Program-made: the position numbers and the translations under genes
DNA from: Istiophorus platypterus
Taxonomy: Eukaryota > Chordata > Actinopteri > Istiophoriformes > Istiophoridae
Length of the DNA stretch: 64,000 nt
Assembly: GCA_016859345.1 (NCBI GenBank)
Contig: CM029124.1
Location: 15,446,480-15,510,479 of the forward strand
Direction: 5' to 3'
Shown: positions 13,541-27,000 of the stretch, in pieces
Position numbering within the stretch: position 1 is the first letter of the stretch
How the letters are laid out: each line of letters begins with the position of its first letter
Notes under the pieces: model-generated
Databases searched by the model: none
What the model was told of the DNA's origin: nothing
The model's input: the letters and a program-made list of their open reading frames with translations, nothing else

Positions 13541-16500
13541 CAGAGCGAGAAAGAGATTAACTGAATGAATATACTTGTTTTATGTGTAGGTGTGAGACAA
13601 TAACATATTTTTGAAACTCCTTATGCAACCAAAGTGCAGCATATGTGTCTAATATGGGGATAATTTATTTTTGGCCTGTTCTTAAGACTGTATTCAACAG
13701 ATGGTACTAATAATTGTAGTAAATGTAGCATGGATATTAAGTACTATCATTACTAAGGGGTGGATTAATGAGTTTTTGGATTACTGAGATGTTTTGTTTT
13801 TTTAAATTATCACTCATGACACATTTGCATTGTGAATGATAATCATTTTTTAAAAGAATCTTCAGCATTATCACTGACACAGATGTTTTTCCATTTTCTG
13901 TAGTCAGTGCTAAGAGCTCTTCAGTGAGGTTTGCTATATCTTTTTTAATGCAACAACCTAATACTCCTGTCATTTGTCTGAAACTGTTTGTAAAGCCCAG
14001 ACATCATGGGCAGATATTTCCAAGTGTACTGCTGAACATCATCTTTTATGTTTGAAGAGTGCAATGCGACCTCACATTCACCTTTACAGTTGTTTTAATC
14101 TTTAAATAAGTTAAATGAGTGCTTGTGTTTTTTTTCCTTCTCTTATTTCTTGTCTGATGGGGCTTATGATGGGACCTGACCATATCATTACACTACTTAA
14201 GCATAAGGTTGATGTTTCATTGTAATGACACATTTAGACTCTCACTTCTGTTATCAACCATCCATCATTGCATATCTTGTGTATGATAAGATTATTAACG
14301 TACATTGTTTACATAGTGTTGTGTATGATGATTCCTCTGGTTTATTTGTATATTTTTGATTTTCAGCTACACAAAGGAAATCAGACTACTACACAACAAC
14401 CTCCAGACTTCTTTTTTTGGTGCACCATAATACTCATAAACATACTTGAACCTTTTGATGTTTGTTTTAACATTATCGTCTACATCCTGGTTTTTCACTC
14501 CCTGCCCAGCGCTGTGTGTCATTATGTACTGCTGAGTTTTGGGGCGACTTAAGACTGGACTTTCATTTATTTATTTGATATAACAGGTTTCAGGATTTTA
14601 ATGTTCTCAATTAATTTCAGAAAGTTTTGAGTCAGCTTTACCTAAACAGGCTTCATGAAAATTCTTATCCAGAAACGTGGAAGGGGAATACCTTAAAATT
14701 TGCAGAACGTTTTCAAGACAGAAAGACAATAGTTCCCATCATTTAAACTCTGGATTTCAAAGAATACCCTGTTTGAGGATTTTTAAGCAAATTAAAAGTT
14801 TTCTTTAAAAAAAATAACCACACTTTATAATCACATTAAACAACAAAGTTTTATACAACAGAAAAGTATGATTAGCCTGTGGTGTATATTACTTTCCTCA
14901 TGCTTTCATTCTGAGCGCTGTTTAATGAAAGTTTGACTCAAAGGCTTTAAATTTACTTTTAAGTGTCCTGCTGTGATAAATGTTTGAAAAGTTCTGTTGG
15001 TGTATCTGAAATTTTATGACATTAAGAACTCAGTTCTATCTGAATTTCATCCTTTAAGATCTGTTTGATACTTTTTTCTTTTTACTTCATGTCTCAGATC
15101 ATAGAAATTCATCATGCTTCTCTTACACATGTAAATTACAATTCACATCGTATTCTGAAGCTGTGGAGCATTTTTTAAAATATTTTTCTCAGCATGCTGG
15201 CTTGGTTTTATCTCTTTTAAATTTTATTAGTGTGAGCAGGTCGGATTTTCGATGGGTATTGAATCAAATGTGAACCACTGTCTTCATTTGTGAGTTGAAA
15301 GAGCCCCCTGCTGGATATGTTTTTATTTTGTCATTACTTGTAATGTGAATGGAAAACAATCTTTCTTTGTGTTATGGGCTTCATAAAATCCCTTCCTTCT
15401 ATTGGCCTCCGTCCTTTCATCACACTAATTTTCATATTCAGCTTAATGGATTCCCCTTGGAGACAATAATGTCGACCTTGACCAAATTCAAATGAGAGAG
15501 CATCAGTGAACTAATGCGATCTGAACTTTTTGGTGCACTGATGAGAAACCGACTCTGCATATATTGAATTTAGCTGGAATTGATATTAATGTGCATTAGT
15601 TTGTAACTTCAATTTAGCTTAACAACATGATAACTGGAGAGAACAAAAAGAAAAGGCTGCTGATGTCACAGCCCACTTCACCAGCAATTTGGTGCTAGCC
15701 ATTTCACATCGCTTCCAGTTAAAATCCATTTATTGTAAGTGGAAAATGAATGAAAGCAAATTCTAAGGATGGAGTTGTTGTAGGTTGAAGCATCTCTCAG
15801 ATGAAATGCTGTTTGACATCTAAAGATAGGCTTGTCCAATAATGCAAAAATCATTTAAAACATCAGTTTTATACGTACACATCTTTCATTATTGCTTATA
15901 GCGTTTGTAGTAATTGAGTTATACGTGGCTCCTGTTGCCATATATAATCTAATCTTGAAAATAAGCTTGTACTGAGGGAGAATATAGATCAACGTCTCAG
16001 CATGGTTTCTTGGATTAAAGATGTCTGACTGCTGCTCTCACTGTTACTCATCTCTGCTCCTTCATAAGCTCATATTTTGCTCGGTGACTTTAGTGGGGTT
16101 TTTTTTTCAAGTCTTTGTTTCATTGAATATCTACCTCAGTCTCAATTTATCACATATCTACATCATTACTTATCTTGGGGAAAAAAAGAGTACAAAACTA
16201 ACTTACCTTTCACTGAGAAGGCAATTTGGACCTCATGTGTATGTATACAGATGTATTGCAGTCGTGGATGTTGAGTAGCAGTTAGTATCAGTCGGCTTAT
16301 TGAACTTTTGATTAAGAGTAGGGGCAGTAATGATCTCTCTGTGGGGGGTGATCCAGTGTGTATGTGGATACCAGGTATCAGAGGTTTTCTTTTGCACTTT
16401 TCATTGCAACAACTTTTATCTACACTGATTAATGTCGCCTGCCTTACACGTGTGCAATAAATTTTTTTCAGTGCTTTATTTATTTTGTCCTCTTGTATTT

Positions 16501-16665
16501 TCTTCACTATTATGGTTTAGGTCATAGTTCTTTTACAAGAAGTCTTAAAAAAGTGGCAATTATTGTTCCCCATGAGTAAATGTTAAACTATTTAATTTAT
16601 GTTAACAGTAAAAACTCCTTTAAGAATTTCCTGAAAGTTGTTAGATGAAGTTCTCCTTAAAATTG

Positions 16666-16671
16666 AATAAA
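16666..16671 (+). terminator. Candidate poly(A) signal of col19a1
   Basis: AATAAA followed by an A/T-rich stretch. It is the last good plus-strand hexamer before the convergent col9a1 3' end. An alternative copy lies at 16456-16461. Confidence 0.4.
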
Positions 16672-17221
16672 GTTAATAATTTTTTTAAAAAATGCAACCT
16701 GTTTTGAAGGAAACATATTAAACAGCTGTGACATTTTTTAGTTTCAATGTTCATTCTTTACCTTGGAAATAACAGTTATAGGCAAAAAAATCTCACTGCA
16801 AGGTGCATTTAGTATGTGTTCTGGACCTTTTGATCATATTATATCGTTGATTAAAAAATGTTGCTCAACAGCTACTAAATGGACCTTGGGCTGAGACTGA
16901 CTTAAGGAGAATACTGATTTTGCATTTCCTGATATTTGTTACAAATATATCATCACAGAATGATACCAGTATACAGATTAAATTAAACACTGCATGTGTT
17001 GTTTTCTTTATTTCTTACATAAATGAGGGTTTCCCTCATTCCTAAAATATATTTCCATATATGCCCAGCTACACTTTGTTGTCATTCTGTACAATGAGAC
17101 AAAATCTCACATTTGGTTGTTTTGTAGGAAATATAATTAACCACAATTCAAACATTTTTTACAGATTTACAACATAAACTGAAGTCAGTGTGACTTGATG
17201 ACATTTTCATCCGCTCTCCTC

Positions 17222-17227
17222 TTTATT
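17222..17227 (-). terminator. Candidate poly(A) signal of col9a1
   Basis: TTTATT on the plus strand reads AATAAA on the minus strand, about 615 nt downstream of the col9a1 stop at 17841-17843. It is a canonical hexamer at a plausible distance. Another minus-strand copy lies near 17007. Confidence 0.45.
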
Positions 17228-17840
17228 TTGAACTGCTGGGCTGAAAAAGATGGTGAGATATGCAAAAATGTGTAGGAAAAAAGAGGGTTTCAGAAGGTGC
17301 ATCTTTGGTACATTAGCACATACAGAACAAATAAATTGAAAATAAGGCACTTCGACCAAACAAATTCCTAGTTCTGATTTGCTTTGGGTGATTATTTGAA
17401 ATGTTCTCTGAGAGAGTGGATGAGCTTTTGTGTAAGAAAAGGCTGTAAATGGAGAACAGCAAAGGAAAGAGCCGGCACAGGTACAAGGAGAGTGGGATAA
17501 ACAAACATTTCTAGTCATTTTATCTCAGAAATGTGAACAGTGTCCTGGATATTTCAAAACATCTCTTAGGTAGAAAAATATACCAGAACAAGCTACATTT
17601 TTGCAGCACATAAGAAACAATATTTTTGTGTGTGTGTGTGTGTTTTGTTTTGTTCCTTTTTTTTTTTTTTTACTTCTGGCTTCTTCTGATGGAGATGTGG
17701 CTGGCACAAAACATGCTCACAAGACTAGAGGTTAATGGATTGAGGGCACCACACCAACCCCAGCCCAAGGGAAGAAAGTGTGGAAAATGTGTGCTCAGGG
17801 AGATAATCCAACAGTCTGTCTGTCTCTGCCAAAGTGGCTC

Positions 17841-20800
17841 TTAGTTCCCTGTAGGTCCCTTTACATCCTGGCGCATGGCCCCTGGGTTGAGGTTGCAGGC
17901 TGACGGGTCACAATAGCCATTAGGACCAGCTGCACCGGGAGGCCCAGGAACACCAGGCTGTCCAGGAACACCAGGAGGACCCCTCTGCCCGTCCCGACCA
18001 TCCTGACCATAGCCAGGTTTGCCTGGCTCACCTGTTATCACAAAATGTATCTTAGGATGCCAGTTGCTAGATTTAGGTCTGGTTCATATTCTTAAAGATC
18101 TTAATATAGCAGCCACAGGGCCTTCAATGCAGTGAAAGAGTTTCTGGTTGCTGTGATTGTTCTTCCTGGCCTTCAAGAGATTCCACAAGTACAGCAACTA
18201 AAAACTGTTTGAATTTACATGAGGGGAACGTCAGCACCTACCTTTGTGGATAGAGGAGCACATTTTAAAGCCAAATTTTACTCACCAGGAAGTCCAGGAG
18301 GTCCTGGCTGACCTTTGGCTCCTCGTGCAGTGGGCCCTCTGGAGCCTCTGTCTCCCATTTCACCTGTAACACGTATTATATAATATAGACATTTGTGTTC
18401 ATCAAACAATGACAAGCATGCCAAACATCACCCTGAGCAGCGACCAAATTAATTTATTACCTTTAGGTCCTTTTACTCCCAAAGGTCCTGGTGGCCCTTT
18501 GAGTCCTGGAAGACCTCTTGCCCCAGCCTGCCCAGGGAAGCCATTGTCTCCTGGAGGTCCAGGAGGCCCTGGAGGTCCGGGTTTTCCAGGTAAACCAGCT
18601 ACACCTGACTCTGGCCTCCTTAAACTAGCTGCTAGCTGGGCTAGCTGTTCTGTTGGAGCACAGCAGAAAGAGAACCTGATGAACCATCAGATGCAAGATG
18701 GCCAAAAACACATTGGATGTTGTAGCTGACTAATATGAAAGTAATTTTAAGATGTCACACTTTTTAATAAATCATAAGAGTAGCATAAAAAGGCTCATTT
18801 GAAAGTCCAATGCAACTCTCATAGTAGAGAGATCTTCCAGAAGCTCTTGTACCTAAGTTCAGAGTGGAGAAGAGTGAAGTAAACCTGTGGTCAAGATATC
18901 CCTCGAGCTTTCCTTGTTTTTTAACCTCTTTCCATAGAACCTCAATAAACTGAGCATAAAGGAGATAATATTCTTTATTCTTAGTGACAGAAAATGTATG
19001 TTCATGGTACAAAGGATCTAATATTAATCTCCTGTGGCTCCTTGCTGCATGGTACTTTGCACTCAAGATTTCAGTTTTCTGGCTGCTGATGAAAATTCAT
19101 GCAGCGGCTGCTCGACTGCTCTTTTTTTAAGATTTTCTTTCCAGGCAGACCCTTTGCTTGGAGCAGAGGAGTGCAGGTCCACTGGAGGTGAAATTAATTT
19201 TTCAGCACATCGGGTATAAAAAAGTCATGAGTGTAGGAGATGAGTTGTAGAGACGTAAGAGCAAAAGAATGAAGAGAACAGAGGTTGTGACTTCAGTGAA
19301 ACATTTCTAAAGCTTGGAGAAGGAGTTTTTCATCCATCAAATAAACAAAGACTGAGGCTTATTTCATGTTTTGGTTATGAGACCTTCCCTATTTTGATCT
19401 TCAGAGTATTCAGCAGCCTTCCAGATCAATGAGACACCAGAAGGGCAGGTCTATGTGTGGCTGTGTAATGAGACGTTCTGAGAAAGATTAAAGACAAGCA
19501 ATGAGGCACAAAGGATTGATAAATGGGGTCAAAGACCTATTTTTCTTACCTTGCATGACTCGCATGCAAACTTGTTTGATATGTTGATCACTTGGCTCTT
19601 TGCCCTAGAAAGAAAAAAGATGACTTAATAGATTTCATTACAGTGTCTAAAAAAATCTATGTCAAGACTCTGCAGTACTGAAAACAGCATTTCTCCTTTT
19701 TACTGTTTGCACAACAATTGTAAGATTGCTCTTTGGGTGGAGAAACATTTGCCTTTCTCGGGCTCCTAAAACCTGGTTAATGTGCTCAATGTGCCCTGTG
19801 GTGAAGCTAAAATATTAAGGCTCCCTCTGTCCGCTGCTGAAAAGGAGATATATTTTGGACATACTGTAAGTGCAAAGGTTTCCCATTAAAACAACATATG
19901 AATTAAATCTGGGTAGGGATTTTACTCATATTGTTAAGGGAACATTCATTTTGATTGTCTCCTTGCTTCTAAGGGGATGTCAGTGTGTCTGAGAGCCTGG
20001 AGCAAGTGGGTATTCAGTTCCTGTACTGAAATTCTTCCAAGCATAAATTTAAAATTCCCCACAAAACAACGTTTTCAGGGCTTCTTGCTCATGGGTTTAG
20101 ATTAATTGCCTGCCGCTAAAAATATTGGGGTATAGTGTTTTTGAATTTATTTGCACAAGTTAAAAATATAAGAAGGACAGTAGAACTGTTCAGGGAGAAG
20201 TATTCAACCACGAGGGTCTTATTAATAGCTTCAACTTAGTTTTGTTTTTTGTTTTTTTTGTAAAAATATGTTCTTTAGACTTTAGGAAGGAAGAACATCC
20301 AGAAACTAGTACCCTATGTCTTCATGAGGATTGATCATAATTCTTCAGAAGGTTCGGAAAAATAAGCGTTAGACGACAGCAAGGGTCTGCTCATTTGTTT
20401 GAAAGTAAAATATGAAGTGATACCTGTAAAGGACACAGGGAGGTTTTATTCATAATTGAAAGCAAATATTATACCTCAGCAATAAAGCAAATATAATATA
20501 CCTCCTTAGGAAGGAGGTAAAAATTCAAATCACTATCCTGACTTTTTTGAGCGGAAGGACTGGCAGTCGGTGAGCCAACTGCTACCAATAAGATGAATTT
20601 AATGTATTAAAGTCAAGATTTTGATGTGAAAATGAAAGTGGTGGTAAGCTTACTAGGATAAATAGTCATTTTCAAAGCCACCGGTGACCCCTAAATCCAG
20701 AGTGTCTTCCCCCCCCCATGCAGAGTGTAAGGATGATTGTTTTGCCCAACCCCTGTAAGTTCCAGCTCTAAACCAAAACCTTTAGGCCTGAGACTTTTGT

Positions 20801-21045
20801 TTGCTCTGCATTTTTCTTCTTTTTTTTCACAGGCACTGTAATTATCCTCATAAATGCTCTCTAAATTCTTGACTTAAACTGTTTTCTCTTCAACCTACCG
20901 CAGGTCCCTGGGACCCCCTGATTCCAGGTGGACCCCTATTCCCCTGCATTCCCCGGGGCCCAGGTGTGCCAGGCGGCCCCTCGATGCCAGGCTGGCCTCG
21001 ATTTCCCTCAGGACCTCTACTGCCGGACTCGCCGGGGTTCCCAAC
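17841..21045 (-). other. col9a1: col9a1 end of COL2, NC2, COL1 and NC1
   Basis: Exon 21045-20899 (147 nt) finishes COL2. Exon 19604-19550 and the start of 18649-18461 encode NC2 (PSDQHIKQVCMRVMQ, then QLAQLAASLRRP), the short trimerisation segment with one cysteine. COL1 fills the rest of 18649-18461, then 18363-18286 and most of 18031-17841. Its Gly-X-Y pattern is interrupted at GPTARG and at GYGQD. NC1 is GYCDPSACNLNPG plus a short basic tail, with the stop at 17843-17841. The intron 19605-20898 (1.3 kb) holds nothing recognisable. Confidence 0.9.
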
Positions 21046-24000
21046 CTTATCAGAAAAATAAGGCACCAGACCAGATAAAATATTATGAAACTGCATCACT
21101 TACTTCATGGTTTGACACCCCAGGAAAATACTGAGAATTCAGGTTTCAAATGATCATTCTGAGCTCACCTCTCCTTTAGGTCCAAGTTCACCTGTTTCAC
21201 CCTATGACACCATCAATAAAACACAGAGGATGGAAACAGGGACAGTTTTACTCTGGTGATATTCTATGTGAATGGAATTGTTGAGTTGCTAAAATAAGTT
21301 GAATTAAAAGTGTTGGTATTACAACTTACAACTTCTCCTTTTTCACCAGGGCTCCCTTCATCACCTTGTGTTCCCTATGAATACACAGTCTGTAAGTGAT
21401 TTACGCAAAGCAGCCCACTTGTTATTTAAATGTAGCACTAGGAAAAAAATCATCTAATATCAGGATTTCATACCTGCTCCCCTTTGGGTCCTGCTTCACC
21501 GCGTTCTCCCTGTAATTAAAAAAAAATAAAAAGCAAAGCAAATGTGTCAACTAACTATAAATGATCAATACAATCCAGGCAAAATATTCTACTTGTCCAC
21601 ACTAGAGGGAGCTAATCAGCTGCTTGTTGTTGAACATTAATTGCTCCCGAAGTGTTCAAGACAATGGTGCTAAATCTGAAAAGGCCTCTGAATGGGACTG
21701 TGGTGTTTTCATACCCGCTCTCCTTTCACCCCAGGAAGGCCGGGGGGACCAGGGAGACCAGGAAGGCCAGGGTCACCTTTGGGTCCCTGTAACAAATGAC
21801 AGGCACATCTGATGAGCAGATATATCTGAGCAGGGTTACATAAAATAAGATGAGCTCCACAGCAGCCTTTAAAAGACAAAACAATGCACATAAGGTATTT
21901 CGTAGAGATGGAACCTGTTAGCATTGCTGAAAGTGCTCAGACAGCAGTTATCGACAGTTAGAGTCGATTACTCCAGATATAAAGTCAGGATGTGTTGTGT
22001 ACTGGAGTATGTTTACACATTGTGCTCATAAAAGTTTAGAGTTGCCACTCATTCTCTCTGGCATGTTTGTGTATGTGCCATTCCCTCTTTGATCACTGAC
22101 TGACTGTCTGAGGAATGCCGGGAGAACAGAGGGCTCATTCAGCCTGCTGCTTACTCGTCTCCCCTTACTGTGAAAATAGACCTCATCTGAGATCCAGGCT
22201 CAGTCTGTTCTCTGAGACATTCCACTGAAACAACAGCCAGGACTTTTACACAGGCTCCCCTCCTTTTCAGCTTCTTTCATTCAAATTATTAAAAATGCGA
22301 GAGGTAATTATCATTTGTGCCTCTGCTTGTGTATGTAGCCTCTAGAGGTTGTTCTATATATTACTGCTAATGATTGTTGGGTGTACACTGGCAACTTAAG
22401 GATTTTATAAGGGCTTTATTTTGAAAATAAAGGCATCAATAAAAACTTTTTTTTAAATAGAAAGAAAATTGGTTAAAATCTAAATTTAATTCAACTGTGT
22501 TTAAAGCTTACCCTGGCACCTGGCTTGCCAGCTGGTCCTACAGGGCCTTGCTCTCCTATACTTCCCTGAAGGGAGGAAAAAATGATGAGAAAAAAAAGAG
22601 TTGAGTTTAACATTTAAATCCTAACAAATTAAAGACAACAGAAATTCAGGTGAGAAAAATACTCACAGGATCACCAATGGGTCCAACAGGTCCCACCTCT
22701 CCCTGTTCTCCACGCTCACCCTGTGGTGTGACAGTAAAAAAAGACAGTGACACAACAGTGGTGATGAAGATCAGGACAGTGTTTCAGACTTATACTGCCC
22801 ATACTCACTGTTTTTCCAGCAGGTCCCATTGTTCCAGGGAGGCCTGCTTGACCAGCATCTCCCTGCACAGAAGAAACCAAAATACCTTTTCGATTTTGCC
22901 AATTGAAGAAAAAAAACATTAATAATGAATGCAAGAAACAAAAGAAAGTATTTGATAATCGATAAAACAAACAACCTTAGGGCCACTTGTGCCTTTTTGT
23001 CCAGGTGCACCAGGCAAACCCTAAAATACATAGAACATTTCTTGAATAGATACAACAGTAACATGGAATACAATTTTTCACAACAAAAGAGAAATATTTC
23101 CTTCCTAAAAGCAAATTCACCTCACTGTAAGAAACACTGAAGAATAAAGCCAGCTGGCTTTGGACAGTAGGAAAAATATATTTGTTGGAGCTTTTCATCC
23201 AAATAAGCTTGAGTTTATAAAAGTACTCCCAATATTTGAAACAGGTGATGACTTTTACACCCACAAAATATTTCTTCATGCTACCGCAATCAGCATGTTC
23301 ATGTTTGCCAACTGATACTCATGAGTGTCTTTCATTAGACTAACCACAGATTATAAGGCTGTAAAAACTCTCCCAGCACAGCCTGCTGTATTTGTTTAAT
23401 ATCACAGTGTGGTGGGATTCAGTAGCATTTGCTTCAAATTTGCTTGAAATATCAACATACAGAAAATACCTTTATTATATATTGCAAAATACAAGATCTA
23501 AAAACATTCCTCAGAAAGCTGCCTGCTTTTGCAAAACCAATGTGGAGATGATTACTGTACTGCAGCATACATGAGCTACAGTGTTTTAAACTGCTCCTTT
23601 GGAGGTTTTCTCAGGTGCATCCAGTCAAAGTCATTCTTGATATCTTGGAGTTAAAGGTCATACTCACAGGAAGCCCCTGAAGTCCAACCTCTCCAGGAGC
23701 ACCTGGCTTCCCAAGGCCTCCCTGCAGGGAAACAGACAATGAAAAACTGAAGCTGATACTTTTCCTAACAAACAAAATAGCTGAGTCTCTTTTTTATTTT
23801 TATAAGTAATGCATTGCACCAATAAGTAATTTTTTAGTGTTATAAATGAATCAGTACAATTAATGCTCTACCTTTGCTCCCGGCATACCAGGAATACCCT
23901 CACGTCCGTCCACACCCGGTAAGCCCTAGTGATAAAAAGATAAAAATGAAATGAGTTTTCTGCACAAAATATATCTGAAAACTAGGTTTATTTATCATCA

Positions 24001-27000
24001 TTGATCAGACACTCACAGCCTCTCCCTTGGGACCTGGCAGGCCTGTGATTCCTCTTGGCCCTTGAATACCCTGAACAACATAGCAACAATACAGTTAGTC
24101 CATTTATAATAGCTGCACAAAAAATCTATTTTTGACATCTGAAAATGTTTATCTTCATGATGATTAAGTGTGTCTACTCACCGTTTCACCTTTAGGCCCA
24201 GGCTCGCCCATCACACCTCTCTGGCCTTGATCGCCCTGAAATGATGCATTTAATCATATATGACTCAAAAAATACCAAGTTTGCTTTAAGAAAGATAAAA
24301 GCATTTATATTGTAGGGCAGACTTACAGTTGCCCCACCAACGCCCTGAGGACCTGGATCTCCATCAGGACCTCGAGCTCCCTGCCAGAGAACAATGTAAG
24401 TGTAAGTGGCATTATAATCTGTTTAAAGGAAATTACAGTAATAGTCGTCAGTAAATGAAATTTGCAAGTAATTCAAGAGGAATCTGTCATATATGAAGGG
24501 AACCATAGGCTTAAAAATGATAAACACACTTACCGTCTCTCCCTTGGAGCCCATTATTCCCATGGCTCCACGAATTCCCTGAGGGCCCTGAAATAACAAC
24601 AGATCCAACAGGTGCCTCCGTGAGCAGAAAAAAATAGAACCTGACGCAGTAAAGAACAAACTGTAACTTGAAAGTGTTCAATAGATCATCTAATAAAAAC
24701 AGTATCTAACCGTTGGTCCTTGGGATCCAACCTCTCCTGGACTTCCCTGGTCTCCCTCCTCACCCTAAGTGAAGAAAAATCAGCACGAAGTCAATTAGAG
24801 AAAACACTGAGCAGCAAATTTAACTGCATAATATGATCAAAACCATATCCTAACACATGATGCAACTGGCATCCCATTGGTGCCTCTCTCTTGCAGAAAA
24901 AGTAACATGTAGGCTGCTACTATCAACTGTGTGCAAAAAGTAAACATTTTTACTCCAAATTACTCTTCTCTTGCATTGCAAATTACAAATAATTCATATG
25001 CTGATTATGTGGTAGACCAAAGGAGGCATATCCATTAAGATTAATAGCAGTTAGCGTCCGAGGCTGTGCATATTTTCTATCCTTAAAAAGAAAAAATCTT
25101 CTTTTAATTGCGTGTATTATAACTGGCTATTAAGATGTGTAAACAATACATAGCTGATTATCAAATATTACACAATAAACAGAAACTGAAGGTGACGAAA
25201 CAGGTCATCAGTTGCTTTCATCATAAAGCGAGAGAGAAATGAGGACACTGTTTTAATTCTGCTGGATTGTCTGATCCAAAAAATTCAGAATTCATCTTCC
25301 TCTAATGGACACAAGGTCTTTCATCCCCAGAAAGACAGAGATAAAAGCCTGAATCAGCCAGACTGTTGAATGATTAAAATAAATTTCTCCAGTCTCTTCA
25401 GTCTGTGGTGGTTTGATAAAAAAAAAAACACGTCTGTATCTTTTTAAGTGGAAAGAAAATTCGGTGATATTGTTTTATGTAACATGTAACTACTGGAACC
25501 TATTGTTTCTCTTCATTTCAAATACAAAGTGAAGTCGTGTATGTTTTATATAACTGGGCCAAACAATACAACTATGTGCCATTGTGCAATCTTTCAAATA
25601 AATACATGTTTTATATTTCAATATTCTTCTTCACAATCATAAAATAATACCCTTTCAATCCCCGTATAGCACCTGGTTTTTCTATAGTTAAGTGTAAACA
25701 TCTTTATATTTGTGAATTTGTGAATGGAAAACAGGCAAAAGGCCTCTCAAATGAAACTTTCACTGAAGGAGAAAATCATTCTCAAGGAAGGAGCGCAGAC
25801 TGACAGTAAATCATATCCTGGCACAGGGTGATAAAAGTAGATAGGCCCAGACTCATTTACATTTATATAGTGCATGGACACATTATGGGGAGAGGGTAGT
25901 TGTGCTTGAACATCATTTCAAATAAATCACCCTCCGTGCATTACAAGGAGTCAGACGCATTACACACAGGCATGTATCACTCCCTACTGAAATAGAGCAG
26001 CACAAATAATACTTGTCTGAAAGGTGCTGAAAATCACTTATTCACATTTAAGTCATGGATGAGTTTTTCCTGATGTGGTACATTGTGGCATGTGTGTCAG
26101 TTGTGGAAAGAAATTCATGTTTTAAGTAACCATAAATGCAGTTTTATGTGAGTATGAATTTACTTTGTCGATGTATTGAATATTTTTAACATTTCACACA
26201 ACTAGAAATACTTGAGAAATGAGGATTTTTCCCTAAACAAAACACATTTTACCTTGTGCCCTTGTTTCCCAGGTTCTCCTGCTTCACCTTTTACACCTTT
26301 GTGGCCCTAAAAGGATATAGAGAATAAATGGAGCACCAGTTAAACACACCGTATTTAGGAACACTAACATGCTTTTAGTGTGACACAAAACACTTCAATT
26401 CTGCTACTCACCTTCATGCCAGGAAGGCCGGGATGTCCAGGGGTTCCAGGTGGACAGGAGTTCTGACACTAAACAACAACATAAAAGTTAGAAATAATTC
26501 TTGACATTTTATGCAAAAGAAGCTCATTCATAATCTCCGGAAAACAAAGCTTTACCAGCTCAGTATTGCCCATCATTCCAGCCGCACCCTGAAATTGAGA
26601 GGAAATACAAATTAATACTAATATTAGCATTATTATCATAATAGATGTCAAATGAAGCTGTGTCACTTACTCTGGGCCCTGTTGGTCCACGAGGTCCCTG
26701 TGGCCCTCTTACACCCATGGGCCCCTGTGGAAAGAAACATAAAATGTTTACTATCAATAATTCAGTTCATCTGGCATCCTGCTACAGATTTGTGAAAAAG
26801 CATTACAATATCCCGAACACCATCACTTAATTTACTACAAACCTACAGTGTGATATTAATACTATCTTCTGAGACACACTGACACTTATCAATACACATG
26901 ATCAAATGTGACAAACCCAGATTGTGACTATATTCATAATCACTGGCATGAAATCCAATGTAAGCTGATTCTGACAACTCTAAATTTTATATTTGTTGGT

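Larger units (their letters stand above)
12979..16690 (+). other. col19a1: Probable long 3' UTR of col19a1
   Basis: AT-rich non-coding sequence follows the col19a1 stop with no further open exon. The best plus-strand poly(A) signals are AATAAA at 16456-16461 and AATAAAG at 16666-16672, giving a 3' UTR of up to about 3.7 kb. A GT/GA microsatellite lies inside it at 13486-13540. The true 3' end could be nearer the stop; transcript reads would settle it. Confidence 0.4.
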
